A stretch of 64,000 bases of DNA, taken from positions 1 through 64,000 of the forward strand of contig JAOSKR010000004.1 in assembly GCA_027493545.1 (NCBI GenBank), written 5' to 3'. A model generated the notes under the pieces. It had not been told where the DNA came from. It did not search any database and was given only the letters and a program-made list of their open reading frames with translations. This DNA comes from Roseovarius sp. (GTDB taxonomy: Bacteria; Pseudomonadota; Alphaproteobacteria; Rhodobacterales; Rhodobacteraceae). The translations under genes were made by a program, and so were the position numbers. Below, piece after piece: positions 1 through 10,071 of this stretch (within the stretch, counting starts at the first letter, position 1; each line of letters opens with the position of its first letter).

Positions 1-971
<971 letters not shown>

Positions 972-1870
972 ATGCCGAACATCACCCTGAAACAGTTGCG
1001 CTATTTCGAGGCACTGGCCCGCCACCGCCATTTCGGGCGCGCGGCGGCGGCCTCGTCGATCTCGCAGCCGGCGCTGTCGGTGCAGATTCGCGACCTCGAG
1101 GAGGAACTCGGAGCGGCCCTCTTTGAGCGCGGCGCGCGACAGGTGCGGCTGACCGTGCCGGGCGAGGAGGTGGCGAGGCGCGTGCGCGCCATCCTCGGCG
1201 CGGTGAGTGAGCTTTCCGACATCGTGCGCTCGGGTGGCGAGCGGCTGACCGGGCGGCTGCGACTGGGCGTGATCCCGACCATCGGGCCCTACCTGCTGCC
1301 GCGCGCGATCGCGGCGCTGACAACGGCGCATCCGGGGATCGACTTTCATATCCGCGAAACCCTCACCGAGCGGCTGATCGGCGAAATGCTCGATGGGCGG
1401 CTCGATACCGCCATCGTGGCGCTGCCGGTGTCGGAACGGAGTCTGACCGAGGTCGTGCTCTTCGACGAACGTTTCGTGCTGGTGCGCCCGGCGGCCGATG
1501 CCGGCCGGCCGGTGCCCGACGCCGACGCGCTGCGCGAGATGCGGCTTTGCTGCTGGAGGAGGGGCATTGCTTTCGCGATCAGGCGCTGTCGTTTTGCAAC
1601 CTGCGCACCGCCGCCCCGCGCGAGGCGCTCGACGCGAGCTCGCTTTCCACGCTGGTGCAGATGGTGGGGGCCGGTATCGGCGTCACGCTGATCCCCGAAA
1701 TGGCGGTGCCGGTCGAGACCCGCTCGGCCGGAGGTGTCCGTCGCCCGTTTCCCGCGCCCCGGAGCCCAGCCGCCGCGTCAGCATGATCTGGCGGCGCACG
1801 GCCCGCTTGCGCCGCAACTCGAGCGCGTGGCGGAGGTGGTGCGACGGGCCGCGCTGCGCCCGGCCCGTAA
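972..1870 (+). CDS. oxyR: LysR-family peroxide regulator OxyR (several frameshifts)
   Basis: Hydrogen-peroxide sensor and activator of katG. The N-terminal LysR helix-turn-helix (about residues 1-60, LKQLRYFEALARHRHFGRAA and SISQPALSVQI) is intact, followed by the substrate-binding domain. The redox Cys region reads LLEEGHCFRDQALSFC, matching OxyR, but only after a frame change near 1547. Further one-base losses near 1731, 1755 and 1802 are needed to recover RFPAPEPSRRVSMIWRR and LAPQLERVAEVVRRAA. One more near 1860 would place the stop at TAA 1868-1870. Every break is repaired by adding a base to a short run, so sequence error is more likely than decay. Identity rests on the domain order plus divergence from katG. 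The 3' end is approximate. Confidence 0.88.
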
Positions 1871-1901
1871 GCGCGCCGGGCGGTTGAACCCTGCCGGAGC
1901 G

Positions 1902-2378
1902 TTGCGAAAGCCGGCGGCCGGGGCCACGCAAGGGCCGGTGTTCTGGATCGCGCCGGCCTGGGCCACGGACGCGCTCAACCCCGACGGCATGGCGGCGCTC
2001 GCCGGACCCGGGCGCTTTGTCTTTCTTTCGCCGCGCCGCGAGGAAGACCTGCTGTGGACACTGGAAGAGGTGTTGCGCAGCGGCGCGGTGCCGCTGGCGG
2101 TGGCCGACCTGCCCCGCCCGCCGGGAATGACGGCGGTGCGCCGGCTGCATCTCGCCGCCGAAACCGGCGCCAAGGCGGGGATGGGCGCGCCGCTGGGGCT
2201 GATCCTGACCCCCGGCGAGGGTGGCGCCCCGGCGGTCGAGACCCGCTGGCACATGGCCCCGGCGCACAGGCCCGAGGCGGCGGGCTGGCGCCTTTGCCGC
2301 CGCCGCGCCCGCACCCTGCCACCAAAAAGCTGGCGCCTTGCCGGGCAGCCGGGTAGATGGAGGCTGGCACCGGCCTGA
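1902..2378 (+). CDS. ImuA-like (RecA/SulA-related) protein, start unresolved
   Basis: The product resembles the small ImuA-type proteins of alphaproteobacteria, RecA-like accessory factors of the SOS mutagenesis cassette. Recognisable pieces are GPVFWIAPAW (Walker-like beta strand region), NPDGMAALAGPGRFVFLSP, REEDLLWTLEEVLRSGAVPL, and the tail WRLCRRRARTLPPKSWRL. No ImuB polymerase or DnaE2 gene lies nearby. The frame is open from the oxyR end, so the true start is hidden by the oxyR frameshifts. The TTG at 1902 is used only as a placeholder, and the product (about 158 residues) is shorter than usual. The family assignment is by pattern memory and is moderate. Confidence 0.5.
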   Translation: MRKPAAGATQGPVFWIAPAWATDALNPDGMAALAGPGRFVFLSPRREEDLLWTLEEVLRSGAVPLAVADLPRPPGMTAVRRLHLAAETGAKAGMGAPLGLILTPGEGGAPAVETRWHMAPAHRPEAAGWRLCRRRARTLPPKSWRLAGQPGRWRLAPA

Positions 2379-2438
2379 GGCCGGCCGATCTGCCGCCCCG
2401 CGCAACCCCACACCGCAAGACGCAAGTCGTGAAAGGCC

Positions 2439-3008
2439 ATGATCAGGGTTCTTCTTTTCTGCCTTCTCGGCCTTGCCGGGCTCGTTGTCGCGCCCGCACA
2501 TGCCGCGCCCGAGAACTACCGCCTCGACGCGCACCGCTCGACGGTGACGTTCACCTTTGCCATGGACGGCACCGCCAGGACCGGGCACATGCCGGTGCAC
2601 GCGGCGCGGATGTCGCTCGACATCGACAACCTGCCCGCCAGCCAGGTCGACGTGACACTCGACGCGAGCGCCGCGCGGGCGGGGTTCTTCCTCGCCACGC
2701 AGGCGATGCGGGGGCCGCTGGTGCTGGACGTGGCGCACCATCCGTTCATCCGCTTCCGCTCGACCGCGGTGACCGGGAGCCTGACCAACGCCACCGTCAC
2801 CGGCGATCTGACCTTGCGCGGCGTCACCCGCAAGGTCACCCTGCGCGCCGCGGTCTACCGGCAGCCCGACACCGCCCCCACCGACCGCGACCGCCTGATC
2901 GTGCTGCTGACCGGCGGGATCGATCGCAGGGCCTTTGGCGCCAGCGGCTATGCCGGCCTGATCGGCGACCACATCGGCCTGCGCATCCTCGCCTATATCG
3001 CGAAATAG
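2439..3008 (+). CDS. YceI-family periplasmic lipid-binding protein
   Basis: A 189-residue secreted protein. Residues 1-22 form a signal peptide with a hydrophobic core and an AHA cleavage site. The mature part follows the YceI lipocalin-like barrel: YRLDAHRSTVTFTF at the start, FHP-like HHPFIRFRST in the middle, and the signature GDLTLRGVTRKVTL. YceI proteins bind polyisoprenoid or amphiphilic ligands in the periplasm; the ligand here is unknown. It precedes an MFS exporter on the same strand with an 80-bp gap. The family call is firm, the physiological role is not. Confidence 0.9.
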   Translation: MIRVLLFCLLGLAGLVVAPAHAAPENYRLDAHRSTVTFTFAMDGTARTGHMPVHAARMSLDIDNLPASQVDVTLDASAARAGFFLATQAMRGPLVLDVAHHPFIRFRSTAVTGSLTNATVTGDLTLRGVTRKVTLRAAVYRQPDTAPTDRDRLIVLLTGGIDRRAFGASGYAGLIGDHIGLRILAYIAK

Positions 3009-3087
3009 ACATGGGCCACGCAAAACGGCATCGTCATGTCGAAAACACACCAGCCGCCCCCGAACCGGCTGCCATGCTGGACACGCC

Positions 3088-4312
3088 ATGCGGACCCTGA
3101 TCTCCTTTGCCGCCCTGATCCTGTCGGTGATCCTGCTGCAGCTTTCCTCGGGCGGGGTGGTGCCGCTCGATGCGCTGTCGGGGCTCAAGCTGGGATTCAG
3201 CGCCACCCAGATCGGGTTGCTGGGCTCGGCCCATTTCCTGGGCTTCTTCATCGGCTGCTGGTGGGCGCCGCGGCTGGTGGGCAGCGTCGGGCACGCCCGC
3301 GCCTTTGCCGCCTTCACCGCCGCCGGGGCAATCGGACTGCAGGCCCACATGCTGCTGGTCGATCCGAATGCCTGGGCGCTGATGCGCGTGGCCACGGGCA
3401 TGTGCGTGGCCGGCTGCTATACGGTGATTGAGGCGTGGCTGCAGGCCAAGGTTACCAATGCCACGCGCGGGCGGACGATGGGCGCCTACCGGGTCGCCGA
3501 CATGGGCGCGTCGCTGATGGCGCAGCTGGTGATCTCGGTTCTCGAGCCGGCGAGCTATGTCTCCTACAACATCCTCGCCATCATCTGCTGCGCCTCGCTG
3601 CTGCCGCTGACGCTGAGCACCGTGCGCCAGCCCGAAACCTCCGCCGCGCCGCGCCTGCGGCCGGGGCTTCTGATCCGCTGCTCGCCGCTGGCCACCGTCG
3701 GAGTGCTGGTGGCGGCGCTGTCGAGTGCATCCTTTCGCATGGTCGGTCCGCTTTACGGCGAGGGGGTGGGACTCGATCCCACACAGATCGCCCTGGTTTC
3801 TGGCTGCCTTCGTGCTGGGCGGCGCACTGGCGCAATATCCGGCGGGCTGGCTCGCGGACAAGTTCGACCGTCGCCTGGTACTGATCGGGTTCTCGACCGC
3901 CTCCGTCGCCGTTTGTCTCATCATCGTCTCGCTTGACGGGCTGAGCGCGGGCGGCGTGATGCTGACCGCGTTCTTTTTCGGCACGACCTCGTTTCCGATC
4001 TATTCGATCTCGGCCGCGCATGCCAACGACTTCGCCGAGAGTGACCAGCGGGTCGAGCTGTCGGCGGCGCTGATGTTCTTCTACGCGGTTGGCGGCATCG
4101 CCGCGCCGCTGGCGGCTTCGGCGCTGGTCGGGCGTTTCAGCCCGGCGGCGATGTTCCTGCTGATCGCGGCCGGGCATGTCTTTCTGATCGTCTTCGGGCT
4201 GGTGCGGATGCGCGCGCGCACCGCCACGGGGCCGCGCACGCGTTATGTCTGGTCGCCGCGCACCAGCTTTGTCATCGGCCGGCTGACCGGCGGCTCGCGC
4301 GACGACCGCTGA
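3088..4312 (+). CDS. MFS transporter (YcaD/UMF-like), one frameshift
   Basis: An inner-membrane major facilitator of about 408 residues with twelve predicted hydrophobic segments. The N-terminal half shows the gate motif FIGCWWAPRLVGSVGHARAF. The second half has the matching QYPAGWLADKFDRR after a frame change near 3801 (IAL then FLAAFVLGG). The sequence type resembles YcaD/UMF members, whose substrates are poorly defined; export of small molecules is the usual guess. ATG 3088 is chosen because the hydrophobic N-terminus starts there; no strong ribosome site is visible. It lies 76 bp before metG on the same strand. Confidence 0.8.
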
Positions 4313-4388
4313 GCGGCGCTGCCCTCTGGAACAAGGCGGCAAGCTTCGCTAAAGGGAACCCGACACCGGCCGAAGGACAAAGCGCGAC

Positions 4389-6106
4389 ATGGCACGTCAC
4401 CTGATCACCTCCGCCCTGCCCTATATCAACGGGGTCAAGCACTGGGCAATCTGGTGGGCAGCCAACTGCCCGCCGACCTGTTCGCGCGCTACCTGCGCGG
4501 GCGCGGCCACGAGGTGGTGTATTTCTGCGCCACCGACGAGCACGGCACCCCGGCCGAGCTGGCCGCCGCCAAGGCCGGAGAGCCGGTGGCCGACTACTGC
4601 GCGCGGATGCATGGCGTACAAAAGGCGCTCTCGGACGGGTTTCGCCTGAGTTTCGATCATTTCGGCCGCTCCTCGAGCCCCGAAAACCACCGCCTGACCC
4701 AGCATCTGGCGGCCAACCTGCACGCCGCCGGGCTGATCGAGGAAGTGACCGAGAAACAGGTCTATTCCCGCGCCGACGGCCGTTTCCTGCCCGACCGCTA
4801 TATCGAGGGAACCTGCCCCAATTGCGGCTACGACAAGGCCCGCGGCGATCAGTGCGAAAACTGCACCAAGCAGCTCGACCCCGCCGACCTGATCGACCCG
4901 CGCAGCACGATCTCGGGCGCGACCGATCTGGAACTGCGGGAAACCAAGCACCTTTTCCTGCGCCAGAGCCGGATGCGCGAGCGGCTCAACCAGTGGATCG
5001 ACGCCAAGACCGACTGGCCGGTGCTGACCACCTCGATTGCCCGCAAATGGCTCAACGACGGCGACGGGCTGCAGGACCGCGGCATCACCCGCGACCTCGA
5101 CTGGGGCATCCCGGTCCAGTTCGACGGCGCGCCCTGGTCGGGGATGGAGGGCAAGGTCTTTTACGTCTGGTTCGACGCGCCGATCGAATATATCGCCTGC
5201 GCCGCCGAATGGGCCGCGGCGCACGGGCTCGGCGATACCGACTGGCAGCGCTGGTGGCGCACCGATCTGGGCGCGGACGACGTGCGCTATACCCAGTTCA
5301 TGGGCAAGGACAACGTCCCCTTTCACACGCTCAGCTTTCCCGCCACGCTGATGGGCTCGGGCGAGCCGTGGAAGCTGGTGGATTACGTCAAGTCGTTCAA
5401 CTACCTCAATTACGATGGCGGCCAGTTCTCGACCAGCCAGGGCCGGGGCGTGTTCATGGACGACGCGCTCGACATCCTGCCGTCGGATTACTGGCGCTGG
5501 TGGCTGCTCAGCCATGCGCCGGAAAGTTCGGACAGCGAATTCACCTGGGAGAACTTCCAGACCAGCGTCAACAAGGACCTCGCCGACGTGCTCGGCAACT
5601 TCGTCAGCCGGGTGACCAAGTTCTGCCGCTCGAAATTCGGGGCGGAGGTGCCGCAGGGGGGCAGCCCCGGCCCCCGTGAAGAGGCACTGATTGCCGATCT
5701 GACGGCAAAGATCCGCGCCTTTGAGGCACATATGGACGCCATCGAGATCCGCAAGGCGGCCGCGGCGCTGCGCGCGATCTGGGTGGTGGGCAACGAGTAT
5801 CTGCAGGAGGCCGCGCCCTGGGCCGCCTTCAAGGAAGACCCCGACACGGCGGCCATGCAGATCCGCCTGGCGCTGAACCTGATCCCGGTCTATGCGGTGC
5901 TTTCGGCGCCCTTCATCCCCGATGCCGGCGCCGCGATGCTGGCGGCGATGAACGTCCCCGATGCCGGATGGCCCGACGATGTGCCCGCCGCGCTTTCGGC
6001 CCTGCCCGCCGGTCACGCATTCGCGGTGCCGGACGTGCTCTTTGCCAAGATTACCGACGCCCAGCGCGAGGACTGGCAGGTGCGGTTCGCCGGCGGACGC
6101 GGCTGA
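4389..6106 (+). CDS. metG: Methionyl-tRNA synthetase (one frameshift)
   Basis: Charges tRNA-Met with methionine. Roughly 573 residues, the normal length for the short MetG form without a C-terminal tRNA-binding domain. The HIGH-like element INGVKHLGN (residues 13-21) is recovered only if one C is restored near 4443 (CAC-CTG). A zinc knuckle follows, CPNC (about 143-146) and CENC (about 155-158). The KMSKS-equivalent loop reads FSTSQGRG (about 346). The anticodon-binding helical domain is complete to the stop. An essential gene with a one-base break just after the start codon points to sequence error. Start is ATG 4389 ([12 protein letters not shown]). Confidence 0.95.
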
Positions 6107-6194
6107 CGATCCGGTATCGGCCAAATCCACAGGCACTCCCGTAACAGTTCCCGGAGCGAAACGGTGCGGTCTCGCGCCAATTCGGGAACGATTT

Positions 6195-6223
6195 TTGTTT
6201 TCCTGCAAATCCCGATATGTATA
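6195..6223 (+). promoter_or_regulatory. Probable sigma-70 promoter of the H-NS-like gene
   Basis: In an AT-rich patch, TTGTTT (6195-6200) and TGTATA (6218-6223) are separated by 17 bp, 40 bp before the H-NS-like ATG. The patch stands out against the surrounding GC-rich DNA. AT-rich promoter DNA is also what H-NS proteins bind, so autoregulation is possible. Alternative -10 readings (TATATA, 6220-6225) exist. Confidence 0.45.
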
Positions 6224-6262
6224 TAAGCCGAATTCAATGCGAATCTTTACAGGAACACCAGA

Positions 6263-6594
6263 ATGCCGATCACCAATTCCGAATTGTCCAAAATGAGCCT
6301 CCCCGAACTCCGGAAATTGCAAAGCGACGTTGCCTCCGCGATCACCGCACAGGAAAAGAAGGAGCGCAAGGAAGCGAAAGCCGCTCTGGAAAAGACCGCG
6401 CGGGAAATGGGATTCTCGATCGACGAACTTTTTGGTGACGAGGGGGTCAAGCCCGGCCGCAAACCGCAAAAAAGCGCGCCGAAATATGCTGATCCGGCCG
6501 ATCCGTCGCGCACTGGACAGGCCGCGGGCGACAGCCGAACTGGATCAAACTCTATCTTGAACGGGGAAAGTCGCTGGACGATCTGAGGATCTGA
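6263..6594 (+). CDS. H-NS-family nucleoid protein (one frameshift)
   Basis: A small DNA-binding protein of about 110 residues. Residues 1-50 are a charged coiled coil (ELSKMSLPELRKLQSDV, then Lys/Glu-rich), the oligomerisation part of H-NS-like proteins. The C-terminal core is the family's AT-binding motif: KYADPADPSRT, then TWTGRGRQPNWIKL and RGKSLDDLRI once one T is restored near 6515. That moves the stop to 6592-6594. Without the repair the core motif is lost, so the break is probably an error. Alphaproteobacterial members (HvrA, Spb) silence or tune AT-rich or photosynthesis promoters. Which regulon it acts on here is unknown. Confidence 0.85.
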
Positions 6595-6894
6595 CAACCG
6601 ACGGCTCGCAACGCTTCGATTGCCGGCCATGCTGAAAGGCCAATCCGTCGGCGCGCTCTCCGATACCGGACACGATCAAGGGGGGCGTGCCGCCCGTCCG
6701 CATGACGACATCGCGGCAGTCCCCCGGCGGTTTCTCCTGTGCCTTTCGCCGGAGCGGTGTGATTTACCCGCCCTTTGCCCCGGGCGGTGGCGAATTGGAA
6801 TAAAGGGCGTCAATCGGTTCGCGGCCGTGATCATGCGGGCGCCGCGACATCGCCTGACCAGCCGTTCACATCGGAGGCTGGCCGAAACCGACTA
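6595..6894. other. Intergenic, no gene recognised
   Basis: 300 bp between the H-NS-like stop and the convergent stop of the MFS gene. Open frames cross it on both strands but none shows family resemblance, a ribosome site or plausible composition. No clear hairpin terminator was found. Confidence 0.5.
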
Positions 6895-8123
6895 TCAGTT
6901 CCCTTGCCGGACATGCGCCGCCAGCGTCCGGGCGCGCATCCGTTCGGCCACCAGCACGACCAGCGCGGCAAGAACCAGAAAGGCGGCGCCAAGAAGGAAC
7001 ACCGGCGGATAGCCGCCCCAATGCTGGCTGAGGCGCGATGCGGAAAACCCGCCCAATGCCTGCGCACTGGCAAAGCCGGTCGTCGCCATCGCCCAATAGC
7101 GGATATAGGATCGTGTGCCGACCGTGCGCTGGATAAAGGCCGCCACCAGCATGCCGGCCCCCGGCGCCGCGATCCCGACAATGAACGTCGCGAACCAGAA
7201 GACCGCCGGCGAGGTCGAGACCGCGACACCAGCGATCGCCGCACCCTTGGCGAGGCATAGCCAGACCAATCCACGGCGCAACCGCCTCAGCGGCAACAGC
7301 GGCGCAAGGAGCGCGCCAAGGCCGAACCCCGTCCAGATGAGTGCGCCCGCACGCGGAGTCAGCCCGACCACGCGGGTCACGTAATCCACCACGTAAAGCG
7401 TATGTGCCGTCATCCCGAACGCGACGAACGCATAGGCCGCGATCACCAGCAGCACCGCGCGATGAAGCCCGGGTTCGGCCTTCGTACTGACACCGGATGC
7501 ATCATGCAGCTTCGGCGACCTTCGCATCCTGTGGCCGGTATAAAGGTTCACGATCAGGGCCAGGGCACAGAGCGCCGTCAATCCGGTGCTGGCCGCCACC
7601 GCCGACACGTCCGGCAGGAAGACCATCATGATCGAGCCGAGCATCGCGCCACCGCCCACCCCGAGAAAGACCAGACCGGCCCAGCCCGGCCTTCCCGCCG
7701 CCACCAGCCTTGTATTCACGTCGGACATGCCGACGATCATCAGCACCGCCCCGGCGACCCCGGACATGGTCCGCCAGAAGGCGGCATGCACGAAATGAAT
7801 CGGAAAGCTGCAAAAGAACAGGCTCAGCAGAACCAGCAGGCCCATGGCTCCCGCCAGACCCGTGGGCGCAAACCACCGCGCCAGACGCTGGGACAGGAAC
7901 CCGCCCAGAAGGTACCCTGCGAGCCCCATGCGCCCAGAAGCTGTGCCTGATACTCGGTGTACCAGCCGTCCCGGATCAAAAGGGGAATGATCGGCGAATA
8001 CGCGAACCGCGCCAGCCCGATTCCGACGAAAATCCCCGAAATCCCGTGGACCGGGACCAATCCGGGCGCGGTGTCGTGCGGATGTTTCGTCGATCCGGGC
8101 GGATCCTGCATGTGCCTCACCAT
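6895..8123 (-). CDS. YbfB/YjiJ-type MFS transporter (one frameshift)
   Basis: Inner-membrane transporter of about 410 residues with around twelve hydrophobic segments. The N-terminal signature GISGIFVGIGLARFAYSPII is typical of YbfB/YjiJ-type MFS proteins. A frame change near 7931 joins YQAQLLGA to MGLAGYLLGGFL, after which the frame is open to the stop. Start ATG 8123 is assumed; ATG 8111 is an alternative with a weak GTGAGG upstream. The substrate is unknown. It lies about 100 bp downstream of the SDR gene on the same strand, so the two may be cotranscribed. Confidence 0.8.
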
Positions 8124-8224
8124 CTTGAGGGACGCGGCCGTGTCGCGCCTCGCTCATGGCCGGGCAGTGACGGGGAAACCCTATCGGCACGAAGGCCGGA
8201 TGACCAGATACGGAGTTGCGGGGG

Positions 8225-8926
8225 TCAGACAAGACCCCCGTTGGGCTGCAGGATCTGGCCCGCGACCCATGACGCCTCGTCGCTGGCGACAAAGCGGACC
8301 ATCGCGGCCACCTCGGGAGCGGTGCCGATGCGGTTGAAGGGCGACATTGCAGCCGAACGCCGGATCGCCGCCTCGTCCTTGCCGCCACGAAAGAGGTCGG
8401 TATCCACCGGACCGGGGGCGACCCCGTTGACGCGGATACCGCGCGGGGCCAGTTCCCTTTGCATCGCACGCAGGAGTGCCTCCACCGCTGCCTTGGTCGC
8501 GGTATAGGGGCCGGTCCCGGCGACCGGGTGCCGCACCAGCGACGTGGTCAGCGCGATGATCGCGCCGCCATCGGCCACGCGCCGCGCAGCCTCGGCCAGG
8601 GCATTGAACGCCCCGATCAGGTTGATCTCGACCAGCGCGCGCATGTCGTCGGGCGGAAAGCTGGCCATCGGAGCCGCGGGCACGTTGATCCCCGCACTGA
8701 TCACCGCGCAATCGAGTGGCCCGCCAAACCGTGCCTCCGCGGCGTCGAACGCGGCCGCGATGCTGCCGGCATCGCGCACATCCGCCCGAAACGCCGGCGC
8801 GGAGGACGTTTCGTCGGCCGCGTTCGCATAGGTATAGGCGACGCGCCAGTCGTCCGCCATCGCGGTGACAATGGCCCGCCCGATCCCGCGCGAGCCGCCG
8901 ATGACAAGTGCCGATTTTCCGGGCAT
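8225..8926 (-). CDS. Short-chain dehydrogenase/reductase
   Basis: NAD(P)-dependent oxidoreductase of 233 residues, a complete classical SDR. The cofactor glycine motif is GGSRGIG (10-16). The NAG-like element reads SAGIN (about 78-82). The catalytic set is Ser129 (TTSL), Tyr141 and Lys145 (YTATK). The conserved PG motif VAPGPVDTDLF follows. The substrate cannot be read from sequence. It sits 15 bp upstream of an aldehyde dehydrogenase remnant and before an MFS gene, all on the minus strand, which suggests part of a former catabolic cluster. Confidence 0.93.
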   Translation of the reverse strand: MPGKSALVIGGSRGIGRAIVTAMADDWRVAYTYANAADETSSAPAFRADVRDAGSIAAAFDAAEARFGGPLDCAVISAGINVPAAPMASFPPDDMRALVEINLIGAFNALAEAARRVADGGAIIALTTSLVRHPVAGTGPYTATKAAVEALLRAMQRELAPRGIRVNGVAPGPVDTDLFRGGKDEAAIRRSAAMSPFNRIGTAPEVAAMVRFVASDEASWVAGQILQPNGGLV

Positions 8927-8941
8927 GCGAGCCTCCTGCGA

Positions 8942-9136
8942 TCAGGGCGTGAAGGAGACGACGCGCGCATCGGTCATCTCGTGAATGGCATGGGCCAGGC
9001 CGTCGCGGCCGAATCCGCTGTCCCCGGAGCCGCCACAAGGCACCATGTCGGCCGGTGGGGACGACGTCTCGTTGACATGCGCCGCACCGACACGCAACCG
9101 TTTCGCCGCCAACCCCCGGGCGGAAAGACATCTCAC
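8942..9136 (-). pseudogene. Aldehyde dehydrogenase C-terminal remnant
   Basis: About 60 codons that match only the C-terminal end of NAD(P)-dependent aldehyde dehydrogenases: KRLRVGAAHVNETSSPPAD, then PCGGSGDSGFGRDGL and HEMTDARVVSF. These are the oligomerisation and substrate-edge motifs. The catalytic Cys and Glu domains are absent, and the upstream DNA encodes the XRE regulator instead. One base loss cannot explain this, because roughly 400 codons are missing. It is therefore a true truncation, probably a deletion or rearrangement scar at the regulator's 3' end. A GTG at 9136 opens the frame but is unlikely to be a real start. Confidence 0.75.
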
Positions 9137-9944
9137 GGCTCTTCCACATCCAGAACAAAGGCCGGCGGGTCGATCCTGTTTTCGATCAGCGTCATGACTT
9201 CAGACCGCATCCGGCTGTCTCTTGGATCGTAAAGGCCGCACCGTCTCAGGGCCTCGCGGATGTTGATGTTGCGGCCCAGATATTCCAACGCCACCTTTGA
9301 CGCCCCCGGCTTTCTGCCCCGCCGTGTCGGGCCGCCGGTCTGGATGCCCAGCAGCAGGTCCAGCCGGTGCCGGTGACTGGGATAAAGCGTCGCACGGGTA
9401 ATCGACCCGCATTGCAGCGTTTCGTATTCCATGATGTAGATACGGTCCGCGAGATAGAACAGAACCCCTTCGTACTTGTTCAGCCCCGAAGACCGCCCCG
9501 ACACCGCATCTCGCAGAATCTCGATGTTCTTCCAGTAATAGCGCCCGTCCTGTTCATGAATCGAGGCCAGCGAGCGCATGACCCGCCCGGGATTACCGAA
9601 GGAATAGAAATAGCGAAAGTAGAAGCCGCTGTATTTGGCCAGGCTTTGACTGTGCTGATAGAGCCGGTCCAGATGCTGCAGCGGCTTGCTCAACTCCTGC
9701 TGGTGCAGGGGCTTGGACCACAGTGCGATCATGCTTTCGAAATGGGCCGAATTGGATAGCAGTTCCGTTTCCGTCACCCCGAAGAAATCACAGATCCTGC
9801 GCATGTTGCGGCGCGACGGGCGCGACTGACCGGCCGGTACTTGTTGAATTGCTGCCGGTTGATGCCGATCTTGCGGCACACCTCGGCGATCGAGGGGCGA
9901 TAGCTGCACAACAAGGACAGGTTGGTTCTGAAATCCGCGTCCAT
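9133..9944 (-). CDS. XRE-type helix-turn-helix regulator with large C-terminal domain (one frameshift)
   Basis: A putative transcriptional regulator of about 270 residues. The N-terminal HTH reads YRPSIAEVCRKIGINRQQFN, then SRPSRRNMRRICDFFGVTE after a one-base repair near 9838. The remaining 200 residues (rich in Tyr/Arg; LYQHSQSLAKYSGFYFRYFY, then DRIYIMEYETL) form an unassigned sensor-like domain. The start ATG at 9944 (MDADFRTNLSLLCSY) is 127 bp from the start of the divergent hydrolase gene, so it probably controls the peptide-type operon. Paired palindromes lie between them. The ligand is unknown; no periplasmic or phosphoacceptor domain is visible. Confidence 0.75.
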
Positions 9945-9993
9945 GGCCCTATCGCACAGCGAAGCGCGCAAAGTGTCAAGTCGCGCATATCCG

Positions 9994-10010
9994 CGCAATT
10001 GCGAATTCGC
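9994..10010. promoter_or_regulatory. Overlapping palindromes in divergent promoter region
   Basis: Two perfect 10-bp palindromes overlap by three bases: CGCAATTGCG (9994-10003) and GCGAATTCGC (10001-10010). They lie between the divergent XRE regulator and the hydrolase/ABC operon, 61 bp before the hydrolase start. They are a candidate operator for the neighbouring regulator; this is inference. Confidence 0.4.
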
Positions 10011-10071
10011 CGGAAACGATCCAACCTGTCCGGACCAAGCGCGACATCGCACCCAGCCCGGAGAGAGCCCG

